Source of the DNA: Bacillota bacterium
Lineage (GTDB): Bacteria > Bacillota > Clostridia > Clostridiales > Clostridiaceae
DNA length: 37,274 nt
Direction: 5' to 3'
NCBI GenBank assembly: GCA_023451395.1
Contig: JAEXZL010000203.1
Location: 1-37,274, forward strand
Below, in pieces: positions 15,360 through 24,380 of this stretch. Below the pieces are notes generated by a model. The model did no database searches, was not told where the DNA came from, and was given only the letters and a program-made list of their open reading frames with translations. Position 1 is the first letter of the stretch, and each line of letters starts with the position of its first letter. The translations under genes were made by a program, and so were the position numbers.

Positions 15360-17588
15360 ATGTACACACAATGGGAAGGTTTTAATACCGGTAGCTGGCA
15401 GAGGGAAATTGACGTAAGAAACTTTATTCAAAAAAACTATACTCCATATGAGGGAGATAAGAACTTCCTTCAAGGTCCTACAGAAAGAACCATGGCTGTA
15501 TGGAATAATATATTAGATTTACTTAAGAAAGAAAGAGAAAAAGGAGTATTGGATGTAGAGGTAAATAAAATATCTGGCATAGATAACTATGATGCTGGTT
15601 ATATAGATAAGGATAATGAGGTTATAGTAGGCCTTCAGACAGATGCTCCTTTAAAGAGAATTGTAAATCCTTTTGGTGGAATGAGAATGGTTCATACTTC
15701 TCTTGAAGCTTATGACTATAAATTAAACGAAGATATTGATAATTATTTTTCACAATATAGAAAAACTCATAATCAGGGAGTTTTTGATGCTTATACAGAG
15801 GAAACCAGAGCAGCAAGATCCGCTGGCCTTTTGACAGGTTTACCAGATGCTTATGGCAGAGGGAGAATCATAGGTGACTACAGAAGAATTGCTCTATATG
15901 GTGTAGATTATCTAATTGAAAAGAAAAAGGAAGATTTAAGGGTCCTTAAGGGTGACATGCTAGAGACTCTAATCCAGAAGAGGGAAGAGGTTACAGAGCA
16001 AATAAGAGCTTTGGAAATGATAAAAGCCATGGCTTCAAAATATGGTGTTGATATATCAAGACCTGCAGAAAATGCAAAGGAAGCTGTTCAGGCTGTATAT
16101 CTTGGCTACCTTGCAGCAGTTAAAGAAAATAATGGAGCTGCTATGTCACTTGGTAGAACAAGTACCTTCTTAGATATCTATATTGAAAGAGATTTAAAAT
16201 CAGGCTCATTAACTGAAATAGAAGCTCAGGAACTTATAGATCAGTTTATAATTAAGCTTAGAATAGTAAGACATTTAAGAACTCCAGAATATGATGACTT
16301 ATTTGCGGGAGATCCAACCTGGGTTACAGAATCTATAGGTGGTATGGGTGTAAATGGTAAGACTCTTGTTACTAAAAACTCTTATAGATATCTTCATACT
16401 CTTGTAAATCTTGGACCAGCCCCAGAACCAAATATGACTGTATTGTGGTCAACCTCCCTACCAGAGAACTTTAAGAACTTCTGCGCGGAGATGTCTATAC
16501 TAACAGATTCTATACAATATGAAAATGATGATATAATGAGGCCTATGTTTGGTGATGATTATGCTATAGCTTGCTGCGTATCTGCTATGACTGTTGGAAA
16601 GCAGATGCAGTACTTTGGAGCACGTTGCAATTTAGGTAAGGCATTGTTATATTCCATAAATGGTGGTATTGATGAGAAAAAGGGTAAGCTCGTTCTTGCA
16701 GGTGTAAACAAAATTGAGGATGAAGTTTTAGATTACGAAAAGGTAAAGGGTGCTTTCTTTAATGTACTAGAAAAGGTTGCCAAGCTTTATGTGGATACAA
16801 TGAATGTAATTCACTATATGCATGATAAGTATGCATATGAAGCAGGTCAAATGGCTCTTCATGATACAGAAGTGGAAAGACTTATGGCCTTTGGTATTGC
16901 AGGACTTTCTGTGGTTGCTGATTCCTTAAGTGCTATTAAATATGCAAAGGTGAAGCCAATAAGAAATGAACAGGGAATAGCTGTTGACTTTGAGATTCAA
17001 GGAGATTTCCCTAAATACGGTAATGATGATGATAGAGTTGATGATATAGCTGTTGAGGTTGTAACTAAGTTCTCTAAGGAGCTTAAGAAACATCCTCTTA
17101 TAAGAAATGCAAAGCATACATTGTCTATATTAACTATAACTTCTAATGTAGTATATGGTAAGAAAACAGGAGCAACTCCTGATGGTAGAAAGGCTGGAGT
17201 AGCTTTTGCGCCAGGAGCTAATCCAATGCATGGAAGGGATTCTAACGGGGCTTTAGCTTCATTAAACTCTGTAGCAAAGATACCTTATGCAAATGTTTGT
17301 GAGGATGGTGTATCAAATACCTTCTCAATAGTTCCAGATGCTTTAGGAAAAGAACCAGTGCAGAGAAATAAAAATCTAGCAAATGTAATGGATGGGTATT
17401 TCAGTCAAGGAGCTCATCATTTGAATGTTAATGTATTTAACAGAGAAACCCTTGTGGATGCTATGGATCATCCTGAAAAATATCCGCAGCTTACTATAAG
17501 AGTTTCTGGGTATGCTGTACTATTTAACAGGCTATCAAGAGAGCAGCAGTTAGAAGTAATAAGCAGAACCTTCCACGGTAGTCTATAA
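15360..17588 (+). CDS. pflB: formate C-acetyltransferase (pyruvate formate-lyase)
   Basis: Glycyl-radical enzyme that converts pyruvate and CoA to acetyl-CoA and formate in anaerobic fermentation. The 742-residue product has the catalytic cysteine pair C405-C406 in IACCVSAM and the glycyl-radical site G717 in RVSGYAV near the C-terminus, as in E. coli PflB. Length is normal. AAAGGAGG precedes the ATG. It is followed by pflA after 67 bases containing a small hairpin. The upstream region holds a good promoter and a Rex-like site. Confidence 0.97.
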   Translation: MYTQWEGFNTGSWQREIDVRNFIQKNYTPYEGDKNFLQGPTERTMAVWNNILDLLKKEREKGVLDVEVNKISGIDNYDAGYIDKDNEVIVGLQTDAPLKRIVNPFGGMRMVHTSLEAYDYKLNEDIDNYFSQYRKTHNQGVFDAYTEETRAARSAGLLTGLPDAYGRGRIIGDYRRIALYGVDYLIEKKKEDLRVLKGDMLETLIQKREEVTEQIRALEMIKAMASKYGVDISRPAENAKEAVQAVYLGYLAAVKENNGAAMSLGRTSTFLDIYIERDLKSGSLTEIEAQELIDQFIIKLRIVRHLRTPEYDDLFAGDPTWVTESIGGMGVNGKTLVTKNSYRYLHTLVNLGPAPEPNMTVLWSTSLPENFKNFCAEMSILTDSIQYENDDIMRPMFGDDYAIACCVSAMTVGKQMQYFGARCNLGKALLYSINGGIDEKKGKLVLAGVNKIEDEVLDYEKVKGAFFNVLEKVAKLYVDTMNVIHYMHDKYAYEAGQMALHDTEVERLMAFGIAGLSVVADSLSAIKYAKVKPIRNEQGIAVDFEIQGDFPKYGNDDDRVDDIAVEVVTKFSKELKKHPLIRNAKHTLSILTITSNVVYGKKTGATPDGRKAGVAFAPGANPMHGRDSNGALASLNSVAKIPYANVCEDGVSNTFSIVPDALGKEPVQRNKNLANVMDGYFSQGAHHLNVNVFNRETLVDAMDHPEKYPQLTIRVSGYAVLFNRLSREQQLEVISRTFHGSL

Positions 17589-17593
17589 TTTTT

Positions 17594-17618
17594 AAGGGGA
17601 ATTTACATTCCCCTTTTT
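17594..17618 (+). terminator. hairpin between pflB and pflA, possible partial terminator
   Basis: AAGGGGAAT (17594-17602) pairs with ATTCCCCTT (17607-17615) around a four-base loop, followed by a short T-run. As pflA follows with no separate obvious promoter, it may act as a leaky terminator or mRNA-stabilising hairpin. Confidence 0.65.
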
Positions 17619-17655
17619 CATCTATTATTTAACATGATAAAAGGGGGTTTATTAA

Positions 17656-18381
17656 GTGAAAGGTAGGATACATTCAATAGAATCAATGGGCCTTGTGGAT
17701 GGACCAGGTATAAGAACTGTGGTGTTTTTCCAAGGCTGTGCTCTAAGATGCTCCTTCTGTCATAACCCTGATACCTGGGGAGTGGATGAGGGTAATTACT
17801 TTAGCTCTCAGGAGCTCCTAGACCAATTAGTGAAATATAAAAGCTACTATAAAGCTTCTGGGGGAGGAGTAACCTTTTCTGGAGGAGAGCCACTTTTGCA
17901 GTCAGACTTTCTAATAGACATATTAAAAAAGTGCAGGGAAAATGGAATCCATACAACCCTAGACACTGCTGGCTGTGGCCATGGAAAATATGAAGAGATA
18001 TTAAAGGAAGTAGATTTAATACTTTTTGATATAAAGCATATTGATCCTATAGGATACAAGAGTTTAACAGGAAGGGCAATAGACGAAAGTCTGAAATTCT
18101 TGAAGATAGCTCAGGACTTGGGTAAAAAAATGTGGATAAGACAGGTAATTATTCCTGGTATTAATGATAATGAGGAATATATAAGAGGTTTGGCTGATAT
18201 TATTAGAAAACTTAATAATATTGAGCGTGTAGAACTTCTTCCATACCATAAATTAGGGCTTATGAAATATGAGGCTCTTAATCTAAAGTATAGATTAGCA
18301 GGTGTACCAGAGATGGATAAAGAGAGGGCAAAGTATCTTGAAGAGCTCTTAAGAAGTCTCATAATAAAAAAAGACTCCTAG
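17656..18381 (+). CDS. pflA: pyruvate formate-lyase activating enzyme
   Basis: Radical SAM enzyme that abstracts hydrogen from the pflB glycine to make the active radical. The 241-residue product has the CxxxCxxC iron-sulfur motif (C28, C32, C35 in QGCALRCSFCHNPD), the SGGEPLLQ stretch and the other SAM-contact regions. It starts with GTG after AAGGGGG. Second gene of the pflB operon. Its last codons and stop form part of the terminator stem. Confidence 0.96.
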   Translation: MKGRIHSIESMGLVDGPGIRTVVFFQGCALRCSFCHNPDTWGVDEGNYFSSQELLDQLVKYKSYYKASGGGVTFSGGEPLLQSDFLIDILKKCRENGIHTTLDTAGCGHGKYEEILKEVDLILFDIKHIDPIGYKSLTGRAIDESLKFLKIAQDLGKKMWIRQVIIPGINDNEEYIRGLADIIRKLNNIERVELLPYHKLGLMKYEALNLKYRLAGVPEMDKERAKYLEELLRSLIIKKDS

Positions 18382-18392
18382 GAGTCTTTTTT
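18366..18392. terminator. bidirectional terminator between pflA and rubredoxin
   Basis: AAAAAAGACTCC (18366-18377) and GGAGTCTTTTTT form a near-palindromic stem flanked by A and T runs. The pflA stop codon (18379-18381) falls in the loop, and the rubredoxin stop starts just after the T-run, so both convergent genes use it. Confidence 0.85.
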
Positions 18393-18554
18393 TTATTCTA
18401 CTGGTGAAAACTGATCCTTACCTACTCCACAAAGTGGGCAAACCCAATCTTCTGGCAATGCTTCAAAAGCTGTGCCTGGGTTTATTCCATTATCCTCATC
18501 GCCAACTGCTGGATCATAAACATAGCCACATACGTCGCAAATATAACTTTTCAT
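18393..18554 (-). CDS. rubredoxin
   Basis: Small cytoplasmic electron carrier with a single iron bound by four cysteines. The 53-residue product has the two rubredoxin knuckles, C6-x2-C9-G-Y and C39-P-L-C42-G, plus the conserved YVYDP, NGI and LPEDWVCP stretches. AAGGAGG precedes the ATG by nine bases. It is convergent with pflA and monocistronic. In anaerobes rubredoxin commonly feeds electrons to oxygen- or peroxide-reducing enzymes; the partner is not in this window. Confidence 0.97.
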   Translation of the reverse strand: MKSYICDVCGYVYDPAVGDEDNGINPGTAFEALPEDWVCPLCGVGKDQFSPVE

Positions 18555-18709
18555 ATCATATTCCTCCTTAAGCTTAATGAATTATTTAGTAATAATATCT
18601 CAAATATATTTTCATTATATCATCACCTATAATATTTTCAAGTTATAGGACTAAAAAAACACATTAATAAAATTTAAACAAATTATTAATAGAATTTTTA
18701 ATAAAGAAT

Positions 18710-19321
18710 TTATTTGCCGCAAAGCTGTGAAAAATAGCCTGGGGGTATCAATCTCTTTTTAATACCTTCAGTAACTATAAGGTAAGTAGCAGCGGTATCA
18801 AAACGAGCATCATGATATTTTCCTGAGCCTTCAAAGAGGCGGGAGGCTGTAGCTTCAATGGTTTTCTTATCAAGGTTTAAAAAATTAACAACTTCCTCAA
18901 GTCTAGGACTTTTATATTCCCCTCGTCCATTTAATATCCTGCAGACACTTTTATAATAGTTCATGGTGCAAAAAAGACGTTTTGGCTCGTAAATTTCACC
19001 TATACCCTCTAACTCATGCTTTAAAAATTTGATATCAAAGCTTACATTATGGCCTATTACCACATCTGCTTGATAGAAGTCATTTATGAACTCTTGAAAG
19101 CTGTCTTCAAAATAACTCCCCTCAGAGAGCTCGTAGAGTTTTTCTAATGAAAAGCCATGAACAGCCTCAGCCTCCTTATCCATTTCTTCTACTGTGAAAA
19201 AGAAGTTTTTTCCAATAGTTTCTTGTGGTTTTTTTGAAGAATCTACTGTTATGTAGCTGAGCTGGCATATGCTTCCGGGTCTTATACTGGTGGTTTCTGT
19301 ATCAAAAAAAAGTAGTTTCAT
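18710..19321 (-). CDS. DnaQ-family 3'-5' exonuclease
   Basis: A 203-residue DEDDh exonuclease domain protein: motif I DTET (D7, E9), motif II in GHNVSFD, and motif III in YHDARFD. It is a free-standing domain similar to the proofreading part of DNA polymerase III/PolC and to many small clostridial exonucleases, so the substrate (DNA or RNA) is uncertain. The start at 19321 is chosen because AGGTG and AAAGGAG lie upstream and it avoids overlap; the longer frame to 19399 would run into the end of the arginase gene. It lies 35 bases after arginase on the same strand and may be cotranscribed. Confidence 0.85.
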   Translation of the reverse strand: MKLLFFDTETTSIRPGSICQLSYITVDSSKKPQETIGKNFFFTVEEMDKEAEAVHGFSLEKLYELSEGSYFEDSFQEFINDFYQADVVIGHNVSFDIKFLKHELEGIGEIYEPKRLFCTMNYYKSVCRILNGRGEYKSPRLEEVVNFLNLDKKTIEATASRLFEGSGKYHDARFDTAATYLIVTEGIKKRLIPPGYFSQLCGK

Positions 19322-19356
19322 ATATACACCTAGGCTCCTTTCTAATGAAATATTGT

Positions 19357-20259
19357 TTATTTTAATTCTGAGGAGATAAAGCTCAATAGTTCTAAGCAAG
19401 CATTTAATGTGCGGTTCTTTTTATCAATTAGGGGGTTAAACTCAACAAAATCCATGGATCTAACTAAGTCTTTTGATAATAGGTTTCCTAAAAGGCTCTT
19501 AACCTCTGAAAGGCTCAGACCTTTATCCACTGGAGTACCTGTTCCAGGAACCAGGCTTGCATCAAGGGAATCTATATCATAGCTTAAATGAATATTTTTT
19601 ATACCAGAGTTTTCCAGAGAAAGGGATATTTCACTATTAATCTCATGGATTCCTCTAGTTTTTATGTCTTCAGTAGTCCAAAGATTTAGTTTCTGTTCTT
19701 CAATTAGCTTTATTTCTCCTTCATCTAAATCTCTAGCGCCAACTATGTATACATTTTGAGGCTTGACCTTGACACCATTAAAATATAAATTTGTTAATTT
19801 TTCATGGCCTAATCCCATGGCAGCAGCTAAAGGCATGCCATGAATATTACCTGTGGGAGATGTTTCGTGGGTATTAATATCACCATGAGCATCTATCCAT
19901 ATAACAGCTAGGTCATTTTGGAAGAATTTACTCACCCCAGTTAAGCTTCCAAGTCCTAAGGAATGATCGCCTCCAATTACTAATGGAAAACTCCCTCCCT
20001 TTAAGGAGCTGTACACTAAATGAGCCAGGTTTTTATTAACCAAAGCTACCTGTGATAAATACTTCATATTTATATGATCACAGAATTTATCCTCTATAGA
20101 AAGCTTAGGAACATATATATTTCCTAAATCGTAGACTTCATGATTATCTTTCTCAAAGATGCTAGTTATATTATGCTTCCTTAAGGTATTTGGTCCTCTT
20201 TCCACACCAAGTCTGTCACAGCCTAAAAACAATGGAACACCAATTATACTTATATTCAT
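19357..20259 (-). CDS. rocF: arginase
   Basis: Dinuclear manganese enzyme that hydrolyses arginine to ornithine and urea. The 300-residue product has the metal-ligand motifs GGDHS (H99), DAHGD (D123, H125, D127) and SYDIDSLD (D228, D230), and NIHGMP, all in the normal ureohydrolase order; the SLDASLVPGTGTP stretch favours arginase over agmatinase. GGAGG precedes the ATG. It has its own promoter, divergent from ldh, and is followed by the exonuclease gene. Confidence 0.93.
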   Translation of the reverse strand: MNISIIGVPLFLGCDRLGVERGPNTLRKHNITSIFEKDNHEVYDLGNIYVPKLSIEDKFCDHINMKYLSQVALVNKNLAHLVYSSLKGGSFPLVIGGDHSLGLGSLTGVSKFFQNDLAVIWIDAHGDINTHETSPTGNIHGMPLAAAMGLGHEKLTNLYFNGVKVKPQNVYIVGARDLDEGEIKLIEEQKLNLWTTEDIKTRGIHEINSEISLSLENSGIKNIHLSYDIDSLDASLVPGTGTPVDKGLSLSEVKSLLGNLLSKDLVRSMDFVEFNPLIDKKNRTLNACLELLSFISSELK

Positions 20260-20291
20260 CTACTGTACCTCCATTAGCTTACTAACTTTAT

Positions 20292-20320
20292 ATTATATAG
20301 CATAAACAAACAGATTTAAA
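20292..20320 (-). promoter_or_regulatory. sigma-A type promoter for rocF
   Basis: On the minus strand TTTAAA (20315-20320), 17-base spacer, TATAAT (20292-20297), giving a start near 20285 and a 25-base leader. Confidence 0.5.
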
Positions 20321-20452
20321 TGATCTTTACAGATTTTTGTACATTTTATTTGATTAACAAAAAAAGATATAAACAAATTAAAAATAAAGATTATTTATAT
20401 AGATAAAAAGTGAACTTAAGGTAAAACTAAAATATAAGGTTCCATAGATTAA

Positions 20453-20481
20453 TTGATAAAGAATATTATATAATATATAAT
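20453..20481 (+). promoter_or_regulatory. sigma-A type promoter for ldh
   Basis: TTGATA (20453-20458), 17-base spacer, TATAAT (20476-20481), predicted start near 20488. A TTAACAA half-site at 20354-20360 recalls the Rex consensus, but its other half matches poorly and it lies about 100 bases upstream, so I do not call an operator. Confidence 0.6.
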
Positions 20482-20521
20482 ATTATTAAATTCAGATAAA
20501 AGCAAATATGGAGGTGTCTTA

Positions 20522-21475
20522 ATGTATATTAAAACAAATAAAATATCAATAATTGGTGCAGGATTTGTAGGATCAACTACAGCATACTCCTTGATGATAG
20601 CTGGTGTAGCTTCAGATATTGTCATTGTAGATTTGAATAAAGATAAGGCTGAAGGTGAGGCTATGGATTTATCTCATGGTGCTCCCTTTGTAAAAGCAGT
20701 GGATATAAGAGCAGGAGAATACTCTGATACCAAGGATTCTGATATAGTAATAATAACTGCAGGGGTTAATCAAAAGCCCGGTGAAACAAGATTAGATATA
20801 GTAAATAGAAACATAAATGTTTTTAAGCAGATAGTGCCAGAGGTTGTAAAGTACAGTCCAAAGTGTATTATACTTGTTGTTTCAAATCCTGTAGATGTTT
20901 TAACATATATAACTTATAAAATATCAGGATTCCCAGAAAATAGAGTTTTAGGCTCAGGTACAGTTCTGGATACCTCAAGATTTAAATATATACTATCAGA
21001 GAATTTTGGGGTGGATACAAGAAATGTACATAGCTATATCATAGGAGAGCACGGTGACTCGGAAATCGCAGCATGGAGTCTTACTAATATTGCTGGTATG
21101 AGTGCTGATGAATATTGCAGCAACGTCTGTGAAGGCTGTGGTGATGATTTTAAAACAACTATACCAGAGCAGGTAAAGAATGCAGCTTATGAGATTATTA
21201 ACAAAAAGGGGTACACAAACTATGCTGTAGCTTTAGCTGTTACAAGAATTGTAGAATCCATTTTAAGGGATGAGAAATCCATACTTACCGTTTCCAGTCT
21301 TTTTAAGGGTGAGTATGATATTGATGATGTTTACCTTGCTATACCAAGCATAGTTGGTTCTAGCGGAGTTGAAAGGATAATTCCTGCACCATTGTCTTCT
21401 GAAGAGAAGGAAAAACTTCAAGAATCAGCTGCTATACTAAAGAAGGTTATAAATGAATCTAATCTTAACCTTTAA
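20522..21475 (+). CDS. ldh: L-lactate dehydrogenase
   Basis: Reduces pyruvate to L-lactate with NADH, regenerating NAD+ in fermentation. The 317-residue product has the Rossmann motif GAGFVG (12-17), the substrate loop NQKPGETR with Q84 at the specificity position (glutamine means lactate rather than malate dehydrogenase) and catalytic R90, DTSRF, and the catalytic H177 in GEHGDS. A strong promoter and GGAGGTG precede it. Monocistronic, divergent from rocF. Confidence 0.96.
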   Translation: MYIKTNKISIIGAGFVGSTTAYSLMIAGVASDIVIVDLNKDKAEGEAMDLSHGAPFVKAVDIRAGEYSDTKDSDIVIITAGVNQKPGETRLDIVNRNINVFKQIVPEVVKYSPKCIILVVSNPVDVLTYITYKISGFPENRVLGSGTVLDTSRFKYILSENFGVDTRNVHSYIIGEHGDSEIAAWSLTNIAGMSADEYCSNVCEGCGDDFKTTIPEQVKNAAYEIINKKGYTNYAVALAVTRIVESILRDEKSILTVSSLFKGEYDIDDVYLAIPSIVGSSGVERIIPAPLSSEEKEKLQESAAILKKVINESNLNL

Positions 21476-21490
21476 TAGCTTAAGGACCAT

Positions 21491-21531
21491 TAGAAAAGGC
21501 ACTGAGGATAGCAATCCCAGTACCTTTTCTA
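21491..21531 (+). terminator. probable terminator of ldh
   Basis: TAGAAAAGG-C-ACTG (21491-21504) pairs with CAGT-A-CCTTTTCTA (21518-21531) with a single mismatch. The following sequence is only moderately T-rich. Confidence 0.65.
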
Positions 21532-21650
21532 TTATTGCTTATTTTGCCTTATACTTCATTTATATAAATATAAGCTTCTTAAATTAAATATATTGCCATT
21601 TTATTTTTAATGTGAAAAGAGGACATACCAAAAGCAGTTTCAAGTATTTT

Positions 21651-22466
21651 TTATATATAAGAGTCTAAGCCTCTGATTGAAATTTCACCTGAGGAAAGAT
21701 ATTCTTTTTCACCTCTAGAATTAATAATTATTAAAGAACCATCTGAGTAAAGATCTAGTACATTAACTTTTTCTTTTTTATTTTTACTTATTATATAGAC
21801 CTCTCTACCTATAATACAGGAATGGCTTCGGCAGATTTCAATAGAACTTTTAATATTTCCTTCCTGTAAAAGTTCTTCATAATAAATTTCAAAGCTATTT
21901 AGTATCTTCCATAGAAGCTTCTCTCTTTTAATCTGCAAGCTGCCTTCTATAGCGAGGGAAGTGGCTTTTTCCCTAAGCTCCTGAAGAAAATCCTCTTTTT
22001 GGTGATATATATTAAGCCCAATACCTACAATCACTGCCTTTGGAGTGTTATCTTCTGTTACGAGCTCTGTTAGTATTCCCCCAAGCTTTTTTGAGTTAAG
22101 GATTATGTCATTTGGCCATTTACATTGAACTCCAGTATAACCTAAATCCAGTAGAGCTTTCAGTACTGCAGCAGCAGCTATATGAGATATAAGCGGCATC
22201 CGATTAATGGGGAGTTTTGGCTTAATAATAAAGGAAAACCATAGACCTTTGTATTTAGGTGATTGCCAGCATCGTCCCAGTCTTCCTCTTCCTAAGGATT
22301 GCTCCTCAGCAATTATAAGAGTTCCTTCTGAATCTATATGCTCTTTACATAAAAGATTAGTTGAGGGAAGACTATCATAGCAGTAAATTTCTCTTCCAAG
22401 AAGCTTAGTTGTTAGTTGTTTTTTTATTTCTTCAATATTTAGTTCTTTATTTTCATAGCTTTTCAT
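21651..22466 (-). CDS. birA: biotin-[acetyl-CoA-carboxylase] ligase, monofunctional form
   Basis: Attaches biotin to carboxylase and decarboxylase carrier domains through biotinyl-AMP. The 271-residue product has the biotin-adenylate loop GRGRLGRCW (59-67), the KWPNDI motif, and the C-terminal SH3-like domain. It has only about 25 residues before the catalytic domain, so the N-terminal winged-helix DNA-binding domain of the bifunctional BirA repressor is absent. It is a single gene on the minus strand with GAGAGG upstream. Confidence 0.93.
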   Translation of the reverse strand: MKSYENKELNIEEIKKQLTTKLLGREIYCYDSLPSTNLLCKEHIDSEGTLIIAEEQSLGRGRLGRCWQSPKYKGLWFSFIIKPKLPINRMPLISHIAAAAVLKALLDLGYTGVQCKWPNDIILNSKKLGGILTELVTEDNTPKAVIVGIGLNIYHQKEDFLQELREKATSLAIEGSLQIKREKLLWKILNSFEIYYEELLQEGNIKSSIEICRSHSCIIGREVYIISKNKKEKVNVLDLYSDGSLIIINSRGEKEYLSSGEISIRGLDSYI

Positions 22467-22698
22467 ACTATTGATCCTCTCTGGATGTTAAGCATTATTT
22501 ATATTGATACTTATTATACTATAGATTTATAAGTACTTTAAAGTATGATGCTTATTTAATCCTGCTTCTCTTTTGTTAGTATCAAAAATTCTACATACTT
22601 GAACATATGCTTAAATCTTTTTCCCTAACAAATTCACTTGATTTTGACGCTAGTTAGCTATAAAAATATATGAATAAAGAACATTATTAAACTATCAG
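22467..22698. other. non-coding stretch between birA and the M50 protease gene
   Basis: Divergent intergenic DNA. Apart from the promoter at 22699 I see no gene, RNA element or clear repeat. A TATAAT-like -10 for birA may lie near 22510-22530, but its -35 is poor. Confidence 0.4.
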
Positions 22699-22727
22699 TT
22701 GTTTTTAGAGTATTTTCACTTTATAAT
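22699..22727 (+). promoter_or_regulatory. sigma-A type promoter for the M50 protease-trmB pair
   Basis: TTGTTT (22699-22704), 17-base spacer, TATAAT (22722-22727); predicted start near 22734, about 38 bases before the ATG. Confidence 0.55.
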
Positions 22728-22771
22728 CTTTATTATACTAATAATGTTTATTACAATTAAGGAGGAAATAG

Positions 22772-23413
22772 ATGTTTTCAAGCTATGATATACTAAGTAA
22801 GGTAATGATGATTCCGGCAATTTTAATTGCCTTTACTGTTCATGAATATGCTCATGCCTTTGTGGCTGATAGATTAGGGGATAAAAGTCAAAGATTTCAG
22901 GGAAGGTTAACATTAAATCCTTTTGTTCATGTAGATCCTGTTGGCTTCCTTATGCTACTTCTTTTTCGTTTTGGTTGGGCAAAGCCAGTACAGGTTAATA
23001 CGAGAGCTTTTAAGAATTATAGAAGAGATGATCTTTTAGTATCAATAGCAGGCTGTGCCGCGAACATTCTAACAGCCTTCATCTTTGCCATCATTTTAGG
23101 TCTCTTCTTTAGATTTGCACCAATGAATGGAAGCTTGTATCTTATATTAAAAGATATTATTCTGAGCACTATTGTTATAAACTTAAATATTGCATTATTT
23201 AATCTTCTTCCTTTACCAGGATTAGATGGATTTAGAGTATTCACAAGCCTCTTTCCAAAGGTTTTTTATAAAATAGGGGATCAACTATACAGATATTCAA
23301 GCCTTATCTTCATTGTAGTAATTGTTACGGATATTGTAGGATTTATATTGAATCCACCTTTTAATTTTTTAATGACAATTGCTTATTTTATTACAAGTTT
23401 AGTAGCAGGATAA
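22772..23413 (+). CDS. site-2 protease family (M50) membrane metalloprotease
   Basis: Intramembrane zinc protease of the YwhC/Rip-like branch, 213 residues, with four to six membrane segments. The zinc motif HEYAH (H24, E25, H28) is in the first helix and the third ligand motif NLLPLPGLDG (144-153, D152) is in a later one, both intact. The substrate is unknown; related proteins process membrane-bound anti-sigma factors, but no such partner is adjacent. AAGGAGG precedes the ATG. trmB follows after 15 bases, so the two probably form an operon. Confidence 0.88.
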   Translation: MFSSYDILSKVMMIPAILIAFTVHEYAHAFVADRLGDKSQRFQGRLTLNPFVHVDPVGFLMLLLFRFGWAKPVQVNTRAFKNYRRDDLLVSIAGCAANILTAFIFAIILGLFFRFAPMNGSLYLILKDIILSTIVINLNIALFNLLPLPGLDGFRVFTSLFPKVFYKIGDQLYRYSSLIFIVVIVTDIVGFILNPPFNFLMTIAYFITSLVAG

Positions 23414-23428
23414 TAATGGAGGAATAAT

Positions 23429-24091
23429 ATGAGACTAAGGAAAAAATGGTGGGCAAGGCCAGCTCTAGAAGAAAGCCCACTGGCAATTATTAAACCAGAA
23501 GAGCTAAAGGGTAGCTGGCATAAGGAGTTTGGTAACAATAATCCTATTTATTTAGAGCTTGGCTGCGGCAGAGGTAAGTTTATTTCACAAAAGGCAGAGG
23601 AAAATCCTCATATAAACTTTATTGCTGTGGATTTAAAGGACGAGGTTATTGTATATGCCATGCAAAAGATACAAGAGAAAAACCTCCAAAATGTAAGGCT
23701 AATACCTATGAATATATCTTTTATTGGAGATTTGTTTTCTGAAGGTGAAATCAGCAGAATATTTATTAACTTCTGTAACCCTTGGCCTAAAGAAAGGCAT
23801 AAAAAAAGAAGGCTTACTCATAGCAGATTTTTAGAGCTTTATAAGGGCTTTTTAAAGCTTCCGGGAGACTTATATTTTAAAACTGATGATAAGGGATTAT
23901 TTGATGAATCCTTAGATTATTTTAAGGAAAGTGGTTTCGAGATTAAATATATAACCTATGATCTTCATAACTCAGATTTTGAGGGCAACATAATGACGGA
24001 ATATGAAAATAAGTTTTCTTCCATTGGCATGAAAATTATGTTCTTAATTGCTGAATATAATGGGAAAAATTTAGGTTCTATTGACAATTAG
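23429..24091 (+). CDS. trmB: tRNA (guanine-N7-)-methyltransferase
   Basis: Methylates G46 of tRNA using S-adenosylmethionine. The 220-residue product has the SAM-binding LELGCGRGKF (42-51), the NFCNPWPKERHKKRRL signature of TrmB and the C-terminal tRNA-contact TEYE..F region. Normal length; GGAGG before the ATG. Downstream of the M50 protease gene and upstream of the argS T-box leader. Confidence 0.94.
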   Translation: MRLRKKWWARPALEESPLAIIKPEELKGSWHKEFGNNNPIYLELGCGRGKFISQKAEENPHINFIAVDLKDEVIVYAMQKIQEKNLQNVRLIPMNISFIGDLFSEGEISRIFINFCNPWPKERHKKRRLTHSRFLELYKGFLKLPGDLYFKTDDKGLFDESLDYFKESGFEIKYITYDLHNSDFEGNIMTEYENKFSSIGMKIMFLIAEYNGKNLGSIDN

Positions 24092-24114
24092 AATATAAAG
24101 ACTTATAATTTATA

Positions 24115-24354
24115 GCGATTAATATGAATCTATGAAGAGGAAAGTACCTTGAGTAATTCTTAAAGCGAGCTGATGATGGTGGAAGGTCAGTAAGATAGCT
24201 CTATGGGAAGAGAACCTTGGAGATCTCCTATGGAAGTATTCTTTTGTAGGAGCGGCGAAGGTCGTTAAAGATTAAAGGGGACTTATTTTTTAAGTCAATC
24301 AGAGTGGTACCGCGGATTCTCCGTCTCTTAATTTTATTAGGAGGCGGTTTTTTT
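24115..24354 (+). promoter_or_regulatory. T-box riboswitch for argS
   Basis: The leader holds the T-box sequence AGAGTGGTACCGCGG (24301-24315) and a terminator made of CCGTCTCTT (24321-24329) with AGGAGGCGG (24339-24347) followed by T8. The upstream part has a stem I-like start (ATGAAGAGGAAAGTACC with an AGTA S-turn). Uncharged tRNA-Arg should stabilise the antiterminator and switch argS on. The specifier codon is not certain; an AGA at 24221-24223 is a candidate. Confidence 0.92.
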
Positions 24355-24380
24355 ATTTTATACCCTTAGGAGGAGAAAAA

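Noticed and set aside
20343..20360. Rex-like site upstream of ldh
   Set aside because: Only the TTAACAA half matches well; the left half matches 4 of 7, and the site is about 100 bases upstream of the predicted ldh -35.
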